Shown: one piece after another, positions 35,170 through 44,352 of the stretch | Layout of the letters: every line of letters starts with the position of its first letter | Numbering within the stretch: the stretch's first letter is position 1 | Origin: an uncultured Ignavibacteria bacterium | Lineage (GTDB): Bacteria > Bacteroidota > Ignavibacteria > Tepidaquicellales > Tepidaquicellaceae | NCBI GenBank assembly: GCA_937974175.1 | Contig: CALJIG010000075.1 | Coordinates: 1 to 64,000 of the forward strand | Length of the DNA stretch: 64,000 nt | Reading direction: 5' to 3' | The notes under the pieces: model-generated | Told to the model about the DNA's origin: nothing | Database searches by the model: none | Seen by the model: the letters and a program-made list of their open reading frames with translations, nothing else | Program-made: the position numbers and the translations under genes

Positions 35170-35203
35170 AAACCCGTTCCGGTAAAAAAATCCGAACGGG
35201 TTT
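35170..35203 (-). terminator. Rho-independent terminator downstream of a small minus-strand ORF
   Basis: A 10-bp perfect stem (AAACCCGTTC / GAACGGGTTT) extends by a few more pairs toward an A-rich loop and is followed on the minus strand by CTTTTCT. No annotated long gene ends here. It therefore most likely serves the 25-codon ORF at 35236-35313 or a small RNA. Confidence 0.7.
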
Positions 35204-35235
35204 ACTATTGGCAGTTTGGGAGAAGATAGAAAAAT

Positions 35236-35313
35236 TTAAATGGTAATTAACAGAGCTTTCTCTGCTGAGAAAGATACGCTGATTTGCTGTTTAAGATTGT
35301 GCGAGTTTTTCAT
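35236..35313 (-). CDS. Possible 25-residue small protein or leader peptide
   Basis: ATG at 35313 (minus) opens MKNSHNLKQQISVSFSAEKALLITI and stops at TAA. A strong terminator lies 33 bases downstream. An 8-bp palindrome (GAAAATGA-act-TCATTTTC, about 35350-35368) lies upstream. No clear Shine-Dalgarno is present. The isolated gene-plus-terminator arrangement in a 590-base gap is the main support; the same transcript could instead be a non-coding RNA. Confidence 0.35.
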   Translation of the reverse strand: MKNSHNLKQQISVSFSAEKALLITI

Positions 35314-35536
35314 AGAGGTAATATTTTATTTTGTTTTCTATTTTATGTTTGAAAATGAACTTCATTTTCTAAAACGATTAAAATTAGCTTAAATTTAGTG
35401 CGTAAAACAAAGAAACTATTACGGCTGTGTGAAAAGAAAATTTTACAAAAGGCTATTTTTAGCTTAAAATTAAAGAAATCGTATTGAAATGTGTAAAGAT
35501 ATGTGTGGTTTTTTTTAGTATTTTCTGCAATTACGT

Positions 35537-36976
35537 ATGAAAAACACAAAAATAATAGAGCTTTTAAAAACACTTACAGAAAAGGAGCTGGGCGGCTTTG
35601 GCGATTTTGTTTCATCAAAGTACTTCAATCAAAATGAAAAAATCAAAAAGCTTTTTGAGATACTGAAGAAAAACTCACCGGATTTTGACAGTGATGAAAT
35701 TGCAAAAGGAAATGTCTACGCTAAAATTTTCGGGAAAAAGAAATACGAAGATGAAAAAATGAGAACATTGATTTCTAATCTTATGAAACTTTGTAAAAAG
35801 TATTTGATTCAGCTAAACATTGAGAGTAAATCTCAGCATATGAATCTGCATCTTCTTTCACAGCTGAAAGAGCGCGGGCAAAAAACTTTATTTGATTATG
35901 AATACAACAAACTGAAAACCTCTCTTGACCAATATAATTTTAAAGAACGCGATTATTATTTTATAAAGTATTATATGGAGCTTGAGCTGTATTTCAGCGA
36001 CCCTACGGCAATAAAAGATACTTATCTGCAGCAGCCTTTAATTGAAAATGTTTCGGATAATTTTGAAATGCTTTTTTTACTTGATGCATTGGATATTAAT
36101 TATAATAAGCTTACAAGGAAAAGTAAATTAAATTACAATCCGGAATTTGTTTTTTTCGATGTAATAAAATCAAAAATTGAGAGTAATGATTTTCCTGATA
36201 CTCCCATTATTCCTTTGAAGTATTATATTTTTATGTGCGTTCAAAATCCTTTACAGGAAGAGTACTATGAGAAAGCTGAAAAGATATTCTATAATAATCT
36301 GGATGTCATTTCTCCCAATGAAAAAGCTTATATTAATACCGGACTGATAAATTACTGCTGGTTAAGAGTGGGGCTTGGCGATGAAAAATATTTTCGAAAA
36401 GTATTTGAACTTTACAAAGTCGGATTGGAAGAAGGAATGTATTTCTACGAAAACAAATATCTTCTCACTTCACTTTTTAACGGAATTATAAAGTGCTCAT
36501 GTTATTTAAAAGAGTTGAACTGGCTGTTTAAATTTATTTATGAATATAAAAACAAACTTGCACCTGAGCAGAGAAAAGAAGCTGTAAATGTTGCATACTC
36601 AAAATATTATTTTGAAAAGAAAGATTTCGATTCGGCATTAAAGCATATTAATAAAATAAATGCATCAAGCTCACTTCTTAAACTGGAAATTAAAATCTTA
36701 ACTATAAAAATTCTTTTTGAATTGGATTATGTAGAAAGTGTTTATTCATCCATCGATTCGATAAAACACTTTTTTAAGAGTAATAAACTGCTTCATCCTG
36801 CCATTATTGAGCAGGGACATGCTTTTGCAAAAGCAATTAAAAAACTAACGGACCTGAAAGAAAAAAATGACAAGAAAGAGCTTGGCTACTTTAGAAAGCA
36901 AATTAATGAAAATAACGACTTAGGGATGATCATTGCCAGATGGATAACTGAAAAAATAGATGAAACAATAAAATAA
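35537..36976 (+). CDS. Helical-repeat protein of unknown function, tandem paralogue 1
   Basis: A 479-residue soluble, all-helical protein. It opens with KIIELLKTLTEKELGGFGDFVSSKYFNQNEKIKKLFEILKK, conserved in its paralogue; the combination 'EL..F..F..S.YFN.N' is seen in Bacteroidota hypothetical proteins. The following 400 residues are TPR-like helices (Y/F-rich, e.g. KYYFEKKDFDSALKHINKIN). No enzymatic motif. The N-terminal pattern resembles a small helical DNA- or protein-binding module, but this is not established. It is 12 bases from the next gene. Confidence 0.65.
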   Translation: MKNTKIIELLKTLTEKELGGFGDFVSSKYFNQNEKIKKLFEILKKNSPDFDSDEIAKGNVYAKIFGKKKYEDEKMRTLISNLMKLCKKYLIQLNIESKSQHMNLHLLSQLKERGQKTLFDYEYNKLKTSLDQYNFKERDYYFIKYYMELELYFSDPTAIKDTYLQQPLIENVSDNFEMLFLLDALDINYNKLTRKSKLNYNPEFVFFDVIKSKIESNDFPDTPIIPLKYYIFMCVQNPLQEEYYEKAEKIFYNNLDVISPNEKAYINTGLINYCWLRVGLGDEKYFRKVFELYKVGLEEGMYFYENKYLLTSLFNGIIKCSCYLKELNWLFKFIYEYKNKLAPEQRKEAVNVAYSKYYFEKKDFDSALKHINKINASSSLLKLEIKILTIKILFELDYVESVYSSIDSIKHFFKSNKLLHPAIIEQGHAFAKAIKKLTDLKEKNDKKELGYFRKQINENNDLGMIIARWITEKIDETIK

Positions 36977-36988
36977 TTTTAGTTTGAA

Positions 36989-38428
36989 ATGCAAAATACA
37001 AGATTAATAGAGCTGTTAAGGACTTTTAAAGAAAAAGAACTTCTCGGGCTGGAAGATTTAATTTCTTCAAAATTTTTTAATAAGAATGAACAGCTTATAA
37101 AACTGTTTGCTGAGATTAAAAAATATTTCCCTGATTTTGAAAGAGATGAGCTTACAAAACAAAATCTTCACGTAAAATTATTCGGTAAGAAAAAATATAA
37201 TGATGAGGCTATGAGAACCCTTATCTCGGGTTTGATGAAACTAGCTAAAAAATATTTAGTTCAACTTGAGCTTGAAAAAAGATTTTATGATTCAAACGTT
37301 TTTTTACTTACCCAACTTCAGAAACGTGCGCAGCAGCCTCTCCTTGAATACGAATACAGTAAGGCAAAAGCCCAAACACAGGAAAAGCTATTCCATGAAA
37401 GAGAGTTTTATCTGACAAATTACCTCGCAGATTTTGAATTCTTCTACTCTCATCCTTTGGGTATAAAAAATATTGCTAAGGAAACTGAGCTCCTGGAAGG
37501 TATAGCAGATAATTTTGAAAACTTTATGCTTCATGAATTAATGGATATAAATTATCAAATGCTCACTCGAAAAATAAAAATAAACTATACACCAAAATAT
37601 CTTCTTATTGATGAAGCAAAAAAAATCATAGAAACTAAAGACTTCAGTGATAACCCCTCGCTTTTGCTAAAGTATTACAGTTTCATGTGTATTGAGGATA
37701 TGGAAAAAGAAGAATACTATGAAAAATCCGAAAGCCTATTTTTAGAGTGCTATGAAAAAATCTCCACATTCGAGCGGGCATCAAATCACCTGGCGCTCAT
37801 TAACTACTGTATGCTTAAAATTTCACAGGGAGTTTACAAGTATTACGAAAAATCCTTTGAACTTTACAAATTTGCCCTTGAGCAGGGATTATTTTTTGAG
37901 CACAACAAATACATTCTTCCTTTGTTGTTCCTTAATATTGTAAAGTGCGGTTTATATCTTGAAAACAAAAAATGGGTGCTCAATTTTATTTTTGAATATA
38001 AAAATAAAATCAGCCCTGAAGCCAGAAAAGAAATTTCGAATGTAAGTTTTGCATTATATTATTTTGCTTCAAAAGAGTTTGATAATTCACTCAAGCATAT
38101 TAATAAAATTAACCCTCATTTTACTTCTTTAAAGCTTGAAATAAAAACGCTGAGTATAAAATTATTTTATGAGCTGGATTACATTGAAAACATTTATTCT
38201 TCAGTCGATGCATTAAAACATTTTGTAAAAAATACTCCTTCTCTCTCAAAACATGCTAAAGTTCAATCAACTAATTTTACTAAACATGTTATAAAGCTTG
38301 TAGATTTGAGGGAGAAAAAGAAAATGAAAGAACTTGATTACCTTAGAAAGGAAATCAGCGAAATATCTGAATTCGGATTAATAAATAAAAAATGGATTTT
38401 GCAGAAAATAAGTCAGCTCATTAAATAG
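36989..38428 (+). CDS. Helical-repeat protein of unknown function, tandem paralogue 2
   Basis: A 479-residue protein of exactly the same length as its upstream neighbour and clearly homologous throughout. It opens RLIELLRTFKEKELLGLEDL then SSKFFNKNEQLIKLF, KLFGKKKYNDEAMRTLISGL, and late SSVDALKHFVKN. All-helical, TPR-like, cytosolic, no signal peptide. The equal length shows that the duplication has diverged by substitution with few net indels. A two-gene operon is likely. Confidence 0.65.
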   Translation: MQNTRLIELLRTFKEKELLGLEDLISSKFFNKNEQLIKLFAEIKKYFPDFERDELTKQNLHVKLFGKKKYNDEAMRTLISGLMKLAKKYLVQLELEKRFYDSNVFLLTQLQKRAQQPLLEYEYSKAKAQTQEKLFHEREFYLTNYLADFEFFYSHPLGIKNIAKETELLEGIADNFENFMLHELMDINYQMLTRKIKINYTPKYLLIDEAKKIIETKDFSDNPSLLLKYYSFMCIEDMEKEEYYEKSESLFLECYEKISTFERASNHLALINYCMLKISQGVYKYYEKSFELYKFALEQGLFFEHNKYILPLLFLNIVKCGLYLENKKWVLNFIFEYKNKISPEARKEISNVSFALYYFASKEFDNSLKHINKINPHFTSLKLEIKTLSIKLFYELDYIENIYSSVDALKHFVKNTPSLSKHAKVQSTNFTKHVIKLVDLREKKKMKELDYLRKEISEISEFGLINKKWILQKISQLIK

Positions 38429-38501
38429 AGACCATGTTAGGTTAAACTATTTAAATTATCCGCTGTCACACAGTAAATTCACTTTTATTACAAAAAAAAG
38501 T

Positions 38502-40127
38502 ATGAAAAGATTAATAATTTCCATTCTGCTTTTCCCTTATATATGTTTTTCTCAATATATTCCTTTCAATCCTTCTGTGTATAACAATACTAACACCGGT
38601 TACTATTTTTTTTCATCTTTCAAAATAAATGGAGTATTCCCAACTTATAAACCTGCTCTTATGGTGTTAGATGAAAAAGGAAGAACTGTTTTTTACAGAA
38701 TTTTTACCAACGGTTCAGCAAATGATTTTAAGCTTGCTCCGAATAAAATGATGTCATTTTGTGTGGGTTCGACTTTCTTATTGATGGACTCCACATTCAG
38801 GGTAAAGGACTCTGTTCTTTGCCAAAACGGAATATTAACAGACGGGCATGATATGCAAATTTTATCTAACGGGCATTTTCTTATCATCGGATATGAATAC
38901 AAAACTATGAATCTTAGTTCATATAATTGGTTCAACGGCAACGGCTCACCGGGCAGTTCTAACGCTCAGGTAAAATGCTGTGTAATTCAGGAGCTTGATG
39001 AAAATAAAAACGTGGTATGGGAGTGGAAGGCAGCCGACCATTTTCAATTTGCAGATGTACAACAAGAGTGGCTGTCAAATCCCGCAAATGTAGATTGGAA
39101 TCATTGCAATTCTGTGGAAATGGATACCGATGGTAATGTTATTATTTCTTCGCGATTTTTCAGCGAAGTTACGAAGATAAATAAATCCACTGGAGCAATT
39201 ATGTGGAGACTTGGAGGTAAAAACAATCAATTTACTTTTCAGAACGACCCTTACAACGGATTTTACGGCCAGCATGACCCGCGCAGATCATCTTCAGGTA
39301 AGTTAACTTTGTTTGATAATGGAAAAGGCGGAAATCCTCTTCATCCTGCAAGAGGTTTAGAGTATCAATTAGACGAGACCAATAAGATTGCCTCACTTGT
39401 TTGGAGCTATACAATAAATTCGACTTCTACAAGTGCTGCAATGGGCAGTACAAGTAAATTATCTAATGGTAATTATTTGGTGTGCGGCGGCAAGCTTATT
39501 AATTCTACTAAATCTATCGTTTCAGTGAACACTTCAGGAAATAAAGTGTTTGAAATTGATTTTCCTGATACAGCAACTTCTTATCGCGCATTTAATTATA
39601 CAACACTTCCTTTTACTTTGAACAGACCGATAATCACATGCTACAATGAAAATGGCATAAACTATCTTGATGCAGGAACAGGTTATACATCTTACATTTG
39701 GTCAAATGGCGCTGTCACTCAAAGAATTTCCGTTACTGCCGCAGATACTTATTACGTATTTGTGAACTATGGTAATGGAATGATAAGCTCTGAACGAAAA
39801 GCAATTACAAATCTGGTTTCTCCATGTAATTCAGTGGGCATTTCTACTGTAGGTTCGACAGCTTTAGAATATTCCTTACATCAAAATTATCCCAACCCTT
39901 TCAATCCAAGCACAAATATACGTTTTTCAATTCTGCGCGCAGAACCGGTATCTGTAATAGTTTATGATGCACTAGGCAGAGAAGTAGAAACTCTTCTTAA
40001 TGAAAACAAACAACCCGGAGATTACTTAGTTATATTCAATGGTTCATCTTATGACAGCGGAGTGTATTATTTAAAACTTTCAACTCCGAATTTTTCACAG
40101 GTTAAAACAATGGTTTTGTTAAAATGA
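38502..40127 (+). CDS. Arylsulfotransferase-like secreted protein with T9SS type A tail
   Basis: A 541-residue secreted protein: signal peptide (cleaved near CFSQ-Y), then a beta-propeller-like domain of the arylsulfotransferase (ASST) type (about 30-400). Visible blocks are LTDGHDMQILSNGHFLIIGYE, VVWEWKAADHF, DWNHCNSVEMDTDGNVIISS and GGKNNQFTFQNDP then FYGQHDPRR. Histidines in GHD, NHCN and QHDPR fit the ASST active site. A short Ig-like linker (about 395-445) precedes the T9SS sorting domain (YSLHQNYPNPFNPSTNIRFS ... VKTMVLLK). It is exported through the type IX system and probably attached to the cell surface. Substrate unknown. Confidence 0.8.
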   Translation: MKRLIISILLFPYICFSQYIPFNPSVYNNTNTGYYFFSSFKINGVFPTYKPALMVLDEKGRTVFYRIFTNGSANDFKLAPNKMMSFCVGSTFLLMDSTFRVKDSVLCQNGILTDGHDMQILSNGHFLIIGYEYKTMNLSSYNWFNGNGSPGSSNAQVKCCVIQELDENKNVVWEWKAADHFQFADVQQEWLSNPANVDWNHCNSVEMDTDGNVIISSRFFSEVTKINKSTGAIMWRLGGKNNQFTFQNDPYNGFYGQHDPRRSSSGKLTLFDNGKGGNPLHPARGLEYQLDETNKIASLVWSYTINSTSTSAAMGSTSKLSNGNYLVCGGKLINSTKSIVSVNTSGNKVFEIDFPDTATSYRAFNYTTLPFTLNRPIITCYNENGINYLDAGTGYTSYIWSNGAVTQRISVTAADTYYVFVNYGNGMISSERKAITNLVSPCNSVGISTVGSTALEYSLHQNYPNPFNPSTNIRFSILRAEPVSVIVYDALGREVETLLNENKQPGDYLVIFNGSSYDSGVYYLKLSTPNFSQVKTMVLLK

Positions 40128-40270
40128 TTTAAATGATTGATGTATAATCTTTCTGAAACAAATCTCCCTTTTAATTGTACAATGTAGTATTATATTTAAT
40201 TATGAAGAACCGAATTCAATTCATAATTTAAACTTAACTCTGAATTCCATATATTATTTAAAAATCACTT

Positions 40271-40801
40271 ATGAGCGACTTACAAACACAACTAAATACA
40301 GTCAAAGCAAACGAGTCATGGCTTGAGAAAATAAAAAGATATATTCCGGGCTATGATGGGTATGTAAATAAAGATAATGCAAGAGAGCTTGATACAATAG
40401 TAAGAAATCAGCTTGCTGCTAATCTTGAAGGCAATAAAACCAGAATAAAAAATACTGTTTCAAGCCTTTCAAAAAACGGAAGACTTTTTGAAACAGGTGA
40501 TATAGATAAAATTGATAAAAAGAATGAGAACTGCATAGCTCAGTTTAAATCTGCTGCGCGCGGCTATAGCGGTGTATTTGATGTTGTAAAAATAAAAGAA
40601 GATAAGCTGAACCGCTTGTATGAATTCGATAACGCTCTTTTAGCAGATGTTGAAAATATTAATGCACAGTTTTCGTCAATGGAAAGTAATGCTGCCGCTA
40701 ATTTAGATGTTACTCCGGATATCGCCAAAGTTTCCGGTACTTTAGATGAGCTGCTGAGAAAATTTCAGGAAAGAGAAATTCTTTTGCGTGCATTTAATTA
40801 A
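40271..40801 (+). CDS. Helical protein conserved next to SPFH genes
   Basis: A 176-residue all-helical, soluble protein. The N-terminal IPGYDGYVNKDNARELDTIVRNQLAANLE and central FKSAARGYSGVFDVVKIKEDKL then NRLYEFDNALL blocks belong to an uncharacterised family that I recall as regularly preceding SPFH 'virion core protein'-type genes. It has no membrane segment. It starts the operon helical protein - SPFH - (GxxExxY insertion) - three zinc ribbons, 36 bases before the SPFH gene. Its coiled-coil character suggests a peripheral partner on the membrane side, by loose analogy with PspA in the Bacillus YdjFGHI group; there is no sequence proof. Confidence 0.65.
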   Translation: MSDLQTQLNTVKANESWLEKIKRYIPGYDGYVNKDNARELDTIVRNQLAANLEGNKTRIKNTVSSLSKNGRLFETGDIDKIDKKNENCIAQFKSAARGYSGVFDVVKIKEDKLNRLYEFDNALLADVENINAQFSSMESNAAANLDVTPDIAKVSGTLDELLRKFQEREILLRAFN

Positions 40802-40837
40802 TACAATTTTAAAAGAAAATAAAATAAATTTAATAAT

Positions 40838-41854
40838 ATGGCACTTTTAGACGTAATACAATATTTCGATGAAACAGGTAAGACAATGGTTCATCGCGAG
40901 CCTCAGGACGGCTCATCAGCAATAAGATTAGGTTCGCAATTGATCGTGCAGGATTCTCAGACAGCATTATTTTATCGTGATGGGAAAGTACTCGATGAAT
41001 TCAAATCAGGAAGACATACGCTTACAACTGAAAATATTCCATTACTCACAAAACTAATAAGTCTTCCTTTCGGAGGCACGTCACCGTTCCAGGCACAGGT
41101 ATATTTCCTTTCAATGAAAAAATTCATTGATTTGAAATGGGGCACAAAGTCACCTATAAATTTCAGAGACAGTGAGTTAACCTATGTTCAGTTGAGAGCA
41201 TCCGGAAAATTCTCAATAAGAATTACAAATCCGAGACAGTTCATGCTGGAAATAGTTTCTACACAGGGATTATTTACAACGAATGACATAGAAGATTATT
41301 TAAGAGATGCAATCGTATCAAGATTGAATACAGTTCTTGGCAAAAATCTTAAAACAGTGTTTGAGCTTGGACAATATTTTGCGCAGATTGAATCAGGAGT
41401 AAAGGCAGAAGTTGCTGACTTCTTCAATGCAATGGGTATTGAGCTTACTGATTTAATTATTGTTGGAATTGTACCGCCCGATGAAGTTCAGGAAAAAATT
41501 AACGAGAGAAGTTCGATGGGCGCGATTGGAAATCTTGATGCATATATGAAATTCAAAACTGCAACTGCAATTGAAAAGGCTGCCGAGAACGAAGGCGCAG
41601 GCGGTATGGCAGGTCTGGGAGCAGGCATGGGCGCCGGAATGACTATGGCGAATATGATGGGACAAAGCATGAATCAGAATAATCAAAACAATCAGAACCA
41701 GCAGAATAATCAACAAAATCAACAACAGGAAACTAAAATGTCCGTTGATGAAATAATGAGCGCGATAGAAAAATTAGGAAAGATGAGAGATGCAAAGCTT
41801 ATTACTGATGAAGAGTTTGATGGGAAGAAGAAAGAACTGCTTGCTAAAATGTGA
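40838..41854 (+). CDS. SPFH domain protein (YdjI/virion-core-like)
   Basis: A 338-residue SPFH/band-7 protein. The N-terminal part has an antiparallel sheet with IRLGSQLIVQDSQTALFYRDGK and SGRHTLTTENIPLL. The SPFH core follows (QAQVYFLSMKKFIDLKWGT, FSIRITNPRQFMLEIV, MGIELTDLIIVGIVPPDEVQ). Then comes a Gly/Met-rich (GAGGMAGLGAGMGAGM) and Asn/Gln-rich linker (about 265-300) and a C-terminal SHOCT-like helix pair (DEIMSAIEKLGKMRDAKLIT then DEEFDGKKKELLAKM). There is no transmembrane helix. Bacillus YdjI of this class helps recruit PspA to the membrane. Here it sits with zinc-ribbon membrane proteins, its usual company. Confidence 0.85.
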   Translation: MALLDVIQYFDETGKTMVHREPQDGSSAIRLGSQLIVQDSQTALFYRDGKVLDEFKSGRHTLTTENIPLLTKLISLPFGGTSPFQAQVYFLSMKKFIDLKWGTKSPINFRDSELTYVQLRASGKFSIRITNPRQFMLEIVSTQGLFTTNDIEDYLRDAIVSRLNTVLGKNLKTVFELGQYFAQIESGVKAEVADFFNAMGIELTDLIIVGIVPPDEVQEKINERSSMGAIGNLDAYMKFKTATAIEKAAENEGAGGMAGLGAGMGAGMTMANMMGQSMNQNNQNNQNQQNNQQNQQQETKMSVDEIMSAIEKLGKMRDAKLITDEEFDGKKKELLAKM

Positions 41855-41856
41855 TC

Positions 41857-42403
41857 TTGAATCACTGATTTCGCTGATTAATTCTGATTGAAATGATTTA
41901 CCTTTTTCTAAGGAATGTAACACATTCATTGAATGGCAGTTGACAATAAATTTAAATATTCTGACATAACTGAAAAGATTATTGGCTGTGCTTTTAAAGT
42001 TCATAATACTTTGGGTTTCGGCTTTACCGAAAATATTTATCAAAGGTCACTGCAAGTTGAATTTGAGAAAGAAAAAATACAGTTTTTTAGAGAATATGAA
42101 ATACCAATTTTATATGAAAAAATCGAAGTTGGATTCAGAAGAGTGGATTTTTTAGTGGAAGATAAAATAGTAGTAGAATTAAAAGCGGTTTCAGAGATAT
42201 CCAATAGAGAACTTGCTCAGACTTTAAATTATCTTAAGGCTTTCAGAAAAGAGATTGCCCTATTAATTAATTTCGGTGAAGAAAGTTTAAAATTCAAAAG
42301 GTTAATAAATAATATTTAATAAATAATATTTAATAAATATATATCTTGAGAACCAAATCACAATTCATTAAAATCATTTTAAATCAGTGTAATCAGTGAT
42401 TCA
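41857..42403. mobile_element. Inverted-repeat-bounded insertion carrying a GxxExxY gene
   Basis: The left arm (from about 41857) reads TTGAATCACTGATT, then CGCTGATT and AAATGATT. The right arm, read inverted from 42403, gives TTGAATCACTGATT, then CACTGATT and AAATGATT. The arms enclose only the GxxExxY reading frame and AT-rich flanks. The insertion separates the SPFH gene from the first zinc-ribbon gene in an otherwise tight operon. An empty version with closely related arms lies at 45521-45635. Calling it mobile is inference from that comparison. Confidence 0.5.
41933..42319 (+). CDS. GxxExxY protein, PD-(D/E)XK nuclease-like
   Basis: A 128-residue protein of the GxxExxY family (PDDEXK_3). 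The name motif is seen as GFTENIY (30-36) after CAFKVHNTLGFG. The nuclease-like core is D72 in RRVDFLV, then E82-x-K84 in IVVELKAV, the order and spacing of PD-(D/E)XK metal-dependent nucleases. A C-terminal helix (LAQTLNYLKAFRKEIALLINFG) carries the conserved Gln. The length is normal. Function of the family is unknown. It sits between inverted repeats inside the SPFH/zinc-ribbon operon and interrupts it. All expected catalytic residues are present. Confidence 0.85.
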   Translation: MAVDNKFKYSDITEKIIGCAFKVHNTLGFGFTENIYQRSLQVEFEKEKIQFFREYEIPILYEKIEVGFRRVDFLVEDKIVVELKAVSEISNRELAQTLNYLKAFRKEIALLINFGEESLKFKRLINNI

Positions 42404-43211
42404 AAGTATCGATAAAGTTAAATGCCCGCAGTGCGGAGCAGAGAACGACGTTCCCATTGACGAAAAATTTCTTGAATGCGCTTACTGCGGTTCGGCTATC
42501 TATGTTGATAAGAGAAAAGTTGTAACGCACTTAGTGGTTGCATGTAATTTTACAAAGCAAACTGCGGAAGGAAATTTAAGAAGATGGATGGCAGGGAATT
42601 TCCATGTTAAGGATTTAGATAAACTTGCTCAGATTTCACAGGTGAATTTTTATTATTTCCCTATGTGGTATTTCAAATCTAAAGATACTGCTTCTGAAAA
42701 AATTTATCTTGAGCCTGCAACTTCAACATCGGTTTCCGAAATAAAAAAGATTAATATTCCTGCAGGTAGCTTAAAAGTCTATAAGGAAAAAGAATATAAT
42801 GCATCAGAATTTATTGTTCCCGATGTAATGTATGATTCAGCTCAAAGCTGGCTGCAGCAGTCAGGTGTAAATCTTGATACAGTTGCAGAGTCTGATTTAG
42901 TTCACATACCTTTTTATCAATTCTATTATAACTTCAAAGGCCAGCAATACACAGCTTTGGTAGAAGCATCTTCAGGAAAGGTATATGCGAATGTATGGCC
43001 TGCAAAATCAGAAGCACCTTTCAGAGTAATGTTTGGTGTCGGTATTTTTGTTTTCTTATTGATGAGTCTTATTTCTTTTGTAATCGGTTTTATGATTGAA
43101 AGAAGGGCTGAGGTGGCTTTGGTTTCAGGAGAAATGATAAAAGTCCCTCTGTATATACTTGCAGCAATACCTTTAATAATCATTGCATACTTCATAGCTA
43201 AAAAAGTTTAA
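42396..43211 (+). CDS. Zinc-ribbon membrane protein 1
   Basis: A 271-residue protein: an N-terminal zinc ribbon VKCPQCGAEN ... ECAYCGSAIY (CxxC-x19-CxxC, about 10-35), a mixed alpha/beta region (40-205), and two C-terminal transmembrane helices (about 210-232 and 247-268). It resembles the TFIIB-like zinc-ribbon membrane proteins (YdjG/YdjH class) that accompany SPFH proteins. The start is GTG at 42396, the only one that keeps the full ribbon; this GTG and the next two codons lie inside the right arm of the GxxExxY element. The original start may have been replaced by the insertion, or ATT/TTG-type starts could be used. Confidence 0.7.
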   Translation: MIQSIDKVKCPQCGAENDVPIDEKFLECAYCGSAIYVDKRKVVTHLVVACNFTKQTAEGNLRRWMAGNFHVKDLDKLAQISQVNFYYFPMWYFKSKDTASEKIYLEPATSTSVSEIKKINIPAGSLKVYKEKEYNASEFIVPDVMYDSAQSWLQQSGVNLDTVAESDLVHIPFYQFYYNFKGQQYTALVEASSGKVYANVWPAKSEAPFRVMFGVGIFVFLLMSLISFVIGFMIERRAEVALVSGEMIKVPLYILAAIPLIIIAYFIAKKV

Positions 43212-43221
43212 TTAAGATTTA

Positions 43222-44352
43222 ATGGATACTACAGTAACAGCTCCGGTAAAAAAGGAAAAAGTAATAAAAGGAATTACATGCCCTGCATGTAACGGCGAGC
43301 TTGATTTAAAAGAAGGTATAAAAACTTTCAACTGCAAATATTGCGGAACACTTCTCGCTGTAAAGGGAGAAAGCGGACCGGCAAAATATTACGTACCTAA
43401 GACAATAAAAAAAGATGATGCAATAAACAGGACTTTCAACTGGCTGGAAAAAGGAATTTCAAAAGCTAAAGGATTAAAAGCGAGTTCAAAAATTGATGAT
43501 GCATTTTTAGTTTACATTCCTTACTGGAGAGTAAGAGCTGATGTAGTCGGCTGGGTCTTCGGTCAGGAAAGAAGAACAAGGACAGTCAACAACAGAACAG
43601 AAACATATTACGTTGATGTAGAGAAAAAAATTCAGCAGTCATTCGATAGAACATTTCCGGCGTGTGATGTAGCAGAGCTTGGTGTTAAGCAGGTAAATCT
43701 TACAGGCGATGAATTATTCCCTGTAGAAGTTGAAAGTTTGCAGCAGGACGGAATGATGTTCAACATCGTTTCTTCTGAAAAAGAAATCTATGACTATGCT
43801 AAAGATAACTTTGCTTCCTCTGCAAGATACTCTGCAAATGTTGATAAAGTTACTTTTGAGCATTATGATTTAGTAAGAGAAGATGTGAATGTTGTATACT
43901 ATCCCCTGTGGGTTGTGAGATATGTTTTTCAGAACAGGACTTATCAGGTTGTAGTTGACGGACAGGACGGGACAATTTGTTACGGCAAAGCCCCGGGAAA
44001 TAATTTATTCAGAGCAGTGATGGGAATTTTAGGCGTCGGCGCAGGAATGTACCTAGCAACATTATTCGGCGCATTTGCTATAGGAAGTGAATCAGGAAAA
44101 GGCGCATTAGCTGTTTACGTAATTGCATTAATAGCAGGAATATTTTTAATCAAATGGGGATATAAAAAATTCAGGTACGGCGGAGAGATAGAAGAAGGAA
44201 CAGGAATTGTTGCCGATGCCGATGTTAAAAAAGTGCAGACACAATCAAACTCTATTACATCGGGCCAGGGATTTGATATAGCTAAGGATGTTGTAACTTC
44301 CGTTGCTATAGGAAGCGTGATGAATGCAGTTTTCAGGCAGATGAGAAGGTAA
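43222..44352 (+). CDS. Zinc-ribbon membrane protein 2
   Basis: A 376-residue paralogue-like neighbour. The zinc ribbon is ITCPACNGELDL ... FNCKYCGTLLAV (CxxC-x16-CxxC, about 19-40). A long middle region (45-260) contains two similar halves with VYIPYWRVRADVVGW and VVYYPLWVVRYVFQ. Two transmembrane helices follow (about 265-287 and 295-315) and a charged tail. The Y-P-x-W motif pair appears also in zinc-ribbon protein 1 (YYFPMWYF, HIPFYQFYY), so the extramembrane domains are probably homologous. It is 10 bases after protein 1 in the same operon. Confidence 0.75.
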   Translation: MDTTVTAPVKKEKVIKGITCPACNGELDLKEGIKTFNCKYCGTLLAVKGESGPAKYYVPKTIKKDDAINRTFNWLEKGISKAKGLKASSKIDDAFLVYIPYWRVRADVVGWVFGQERRTRTVNNRTETYYVDVEKKIQQSFDRTFPACDVAELGVKQVNLTGDELFPVEVESLQQDGMMFNIVSSEKEIYDYAKDNFASSARYSANVDKVTFEHYDLVREDVNVVYYPLWVVRYVFQNRTYQVVVDGQDGTICYGKAPGNNLFRAVMGILGVGAGMYLATLFGAFAIGSESGKGALAVYVIALIAGIFLIKWGYKKFRYGGEIEEGTGIVADADVKKVQTQSNSITSGQGFDIAKDVVTSVAIGSVMNAVFRQMRR

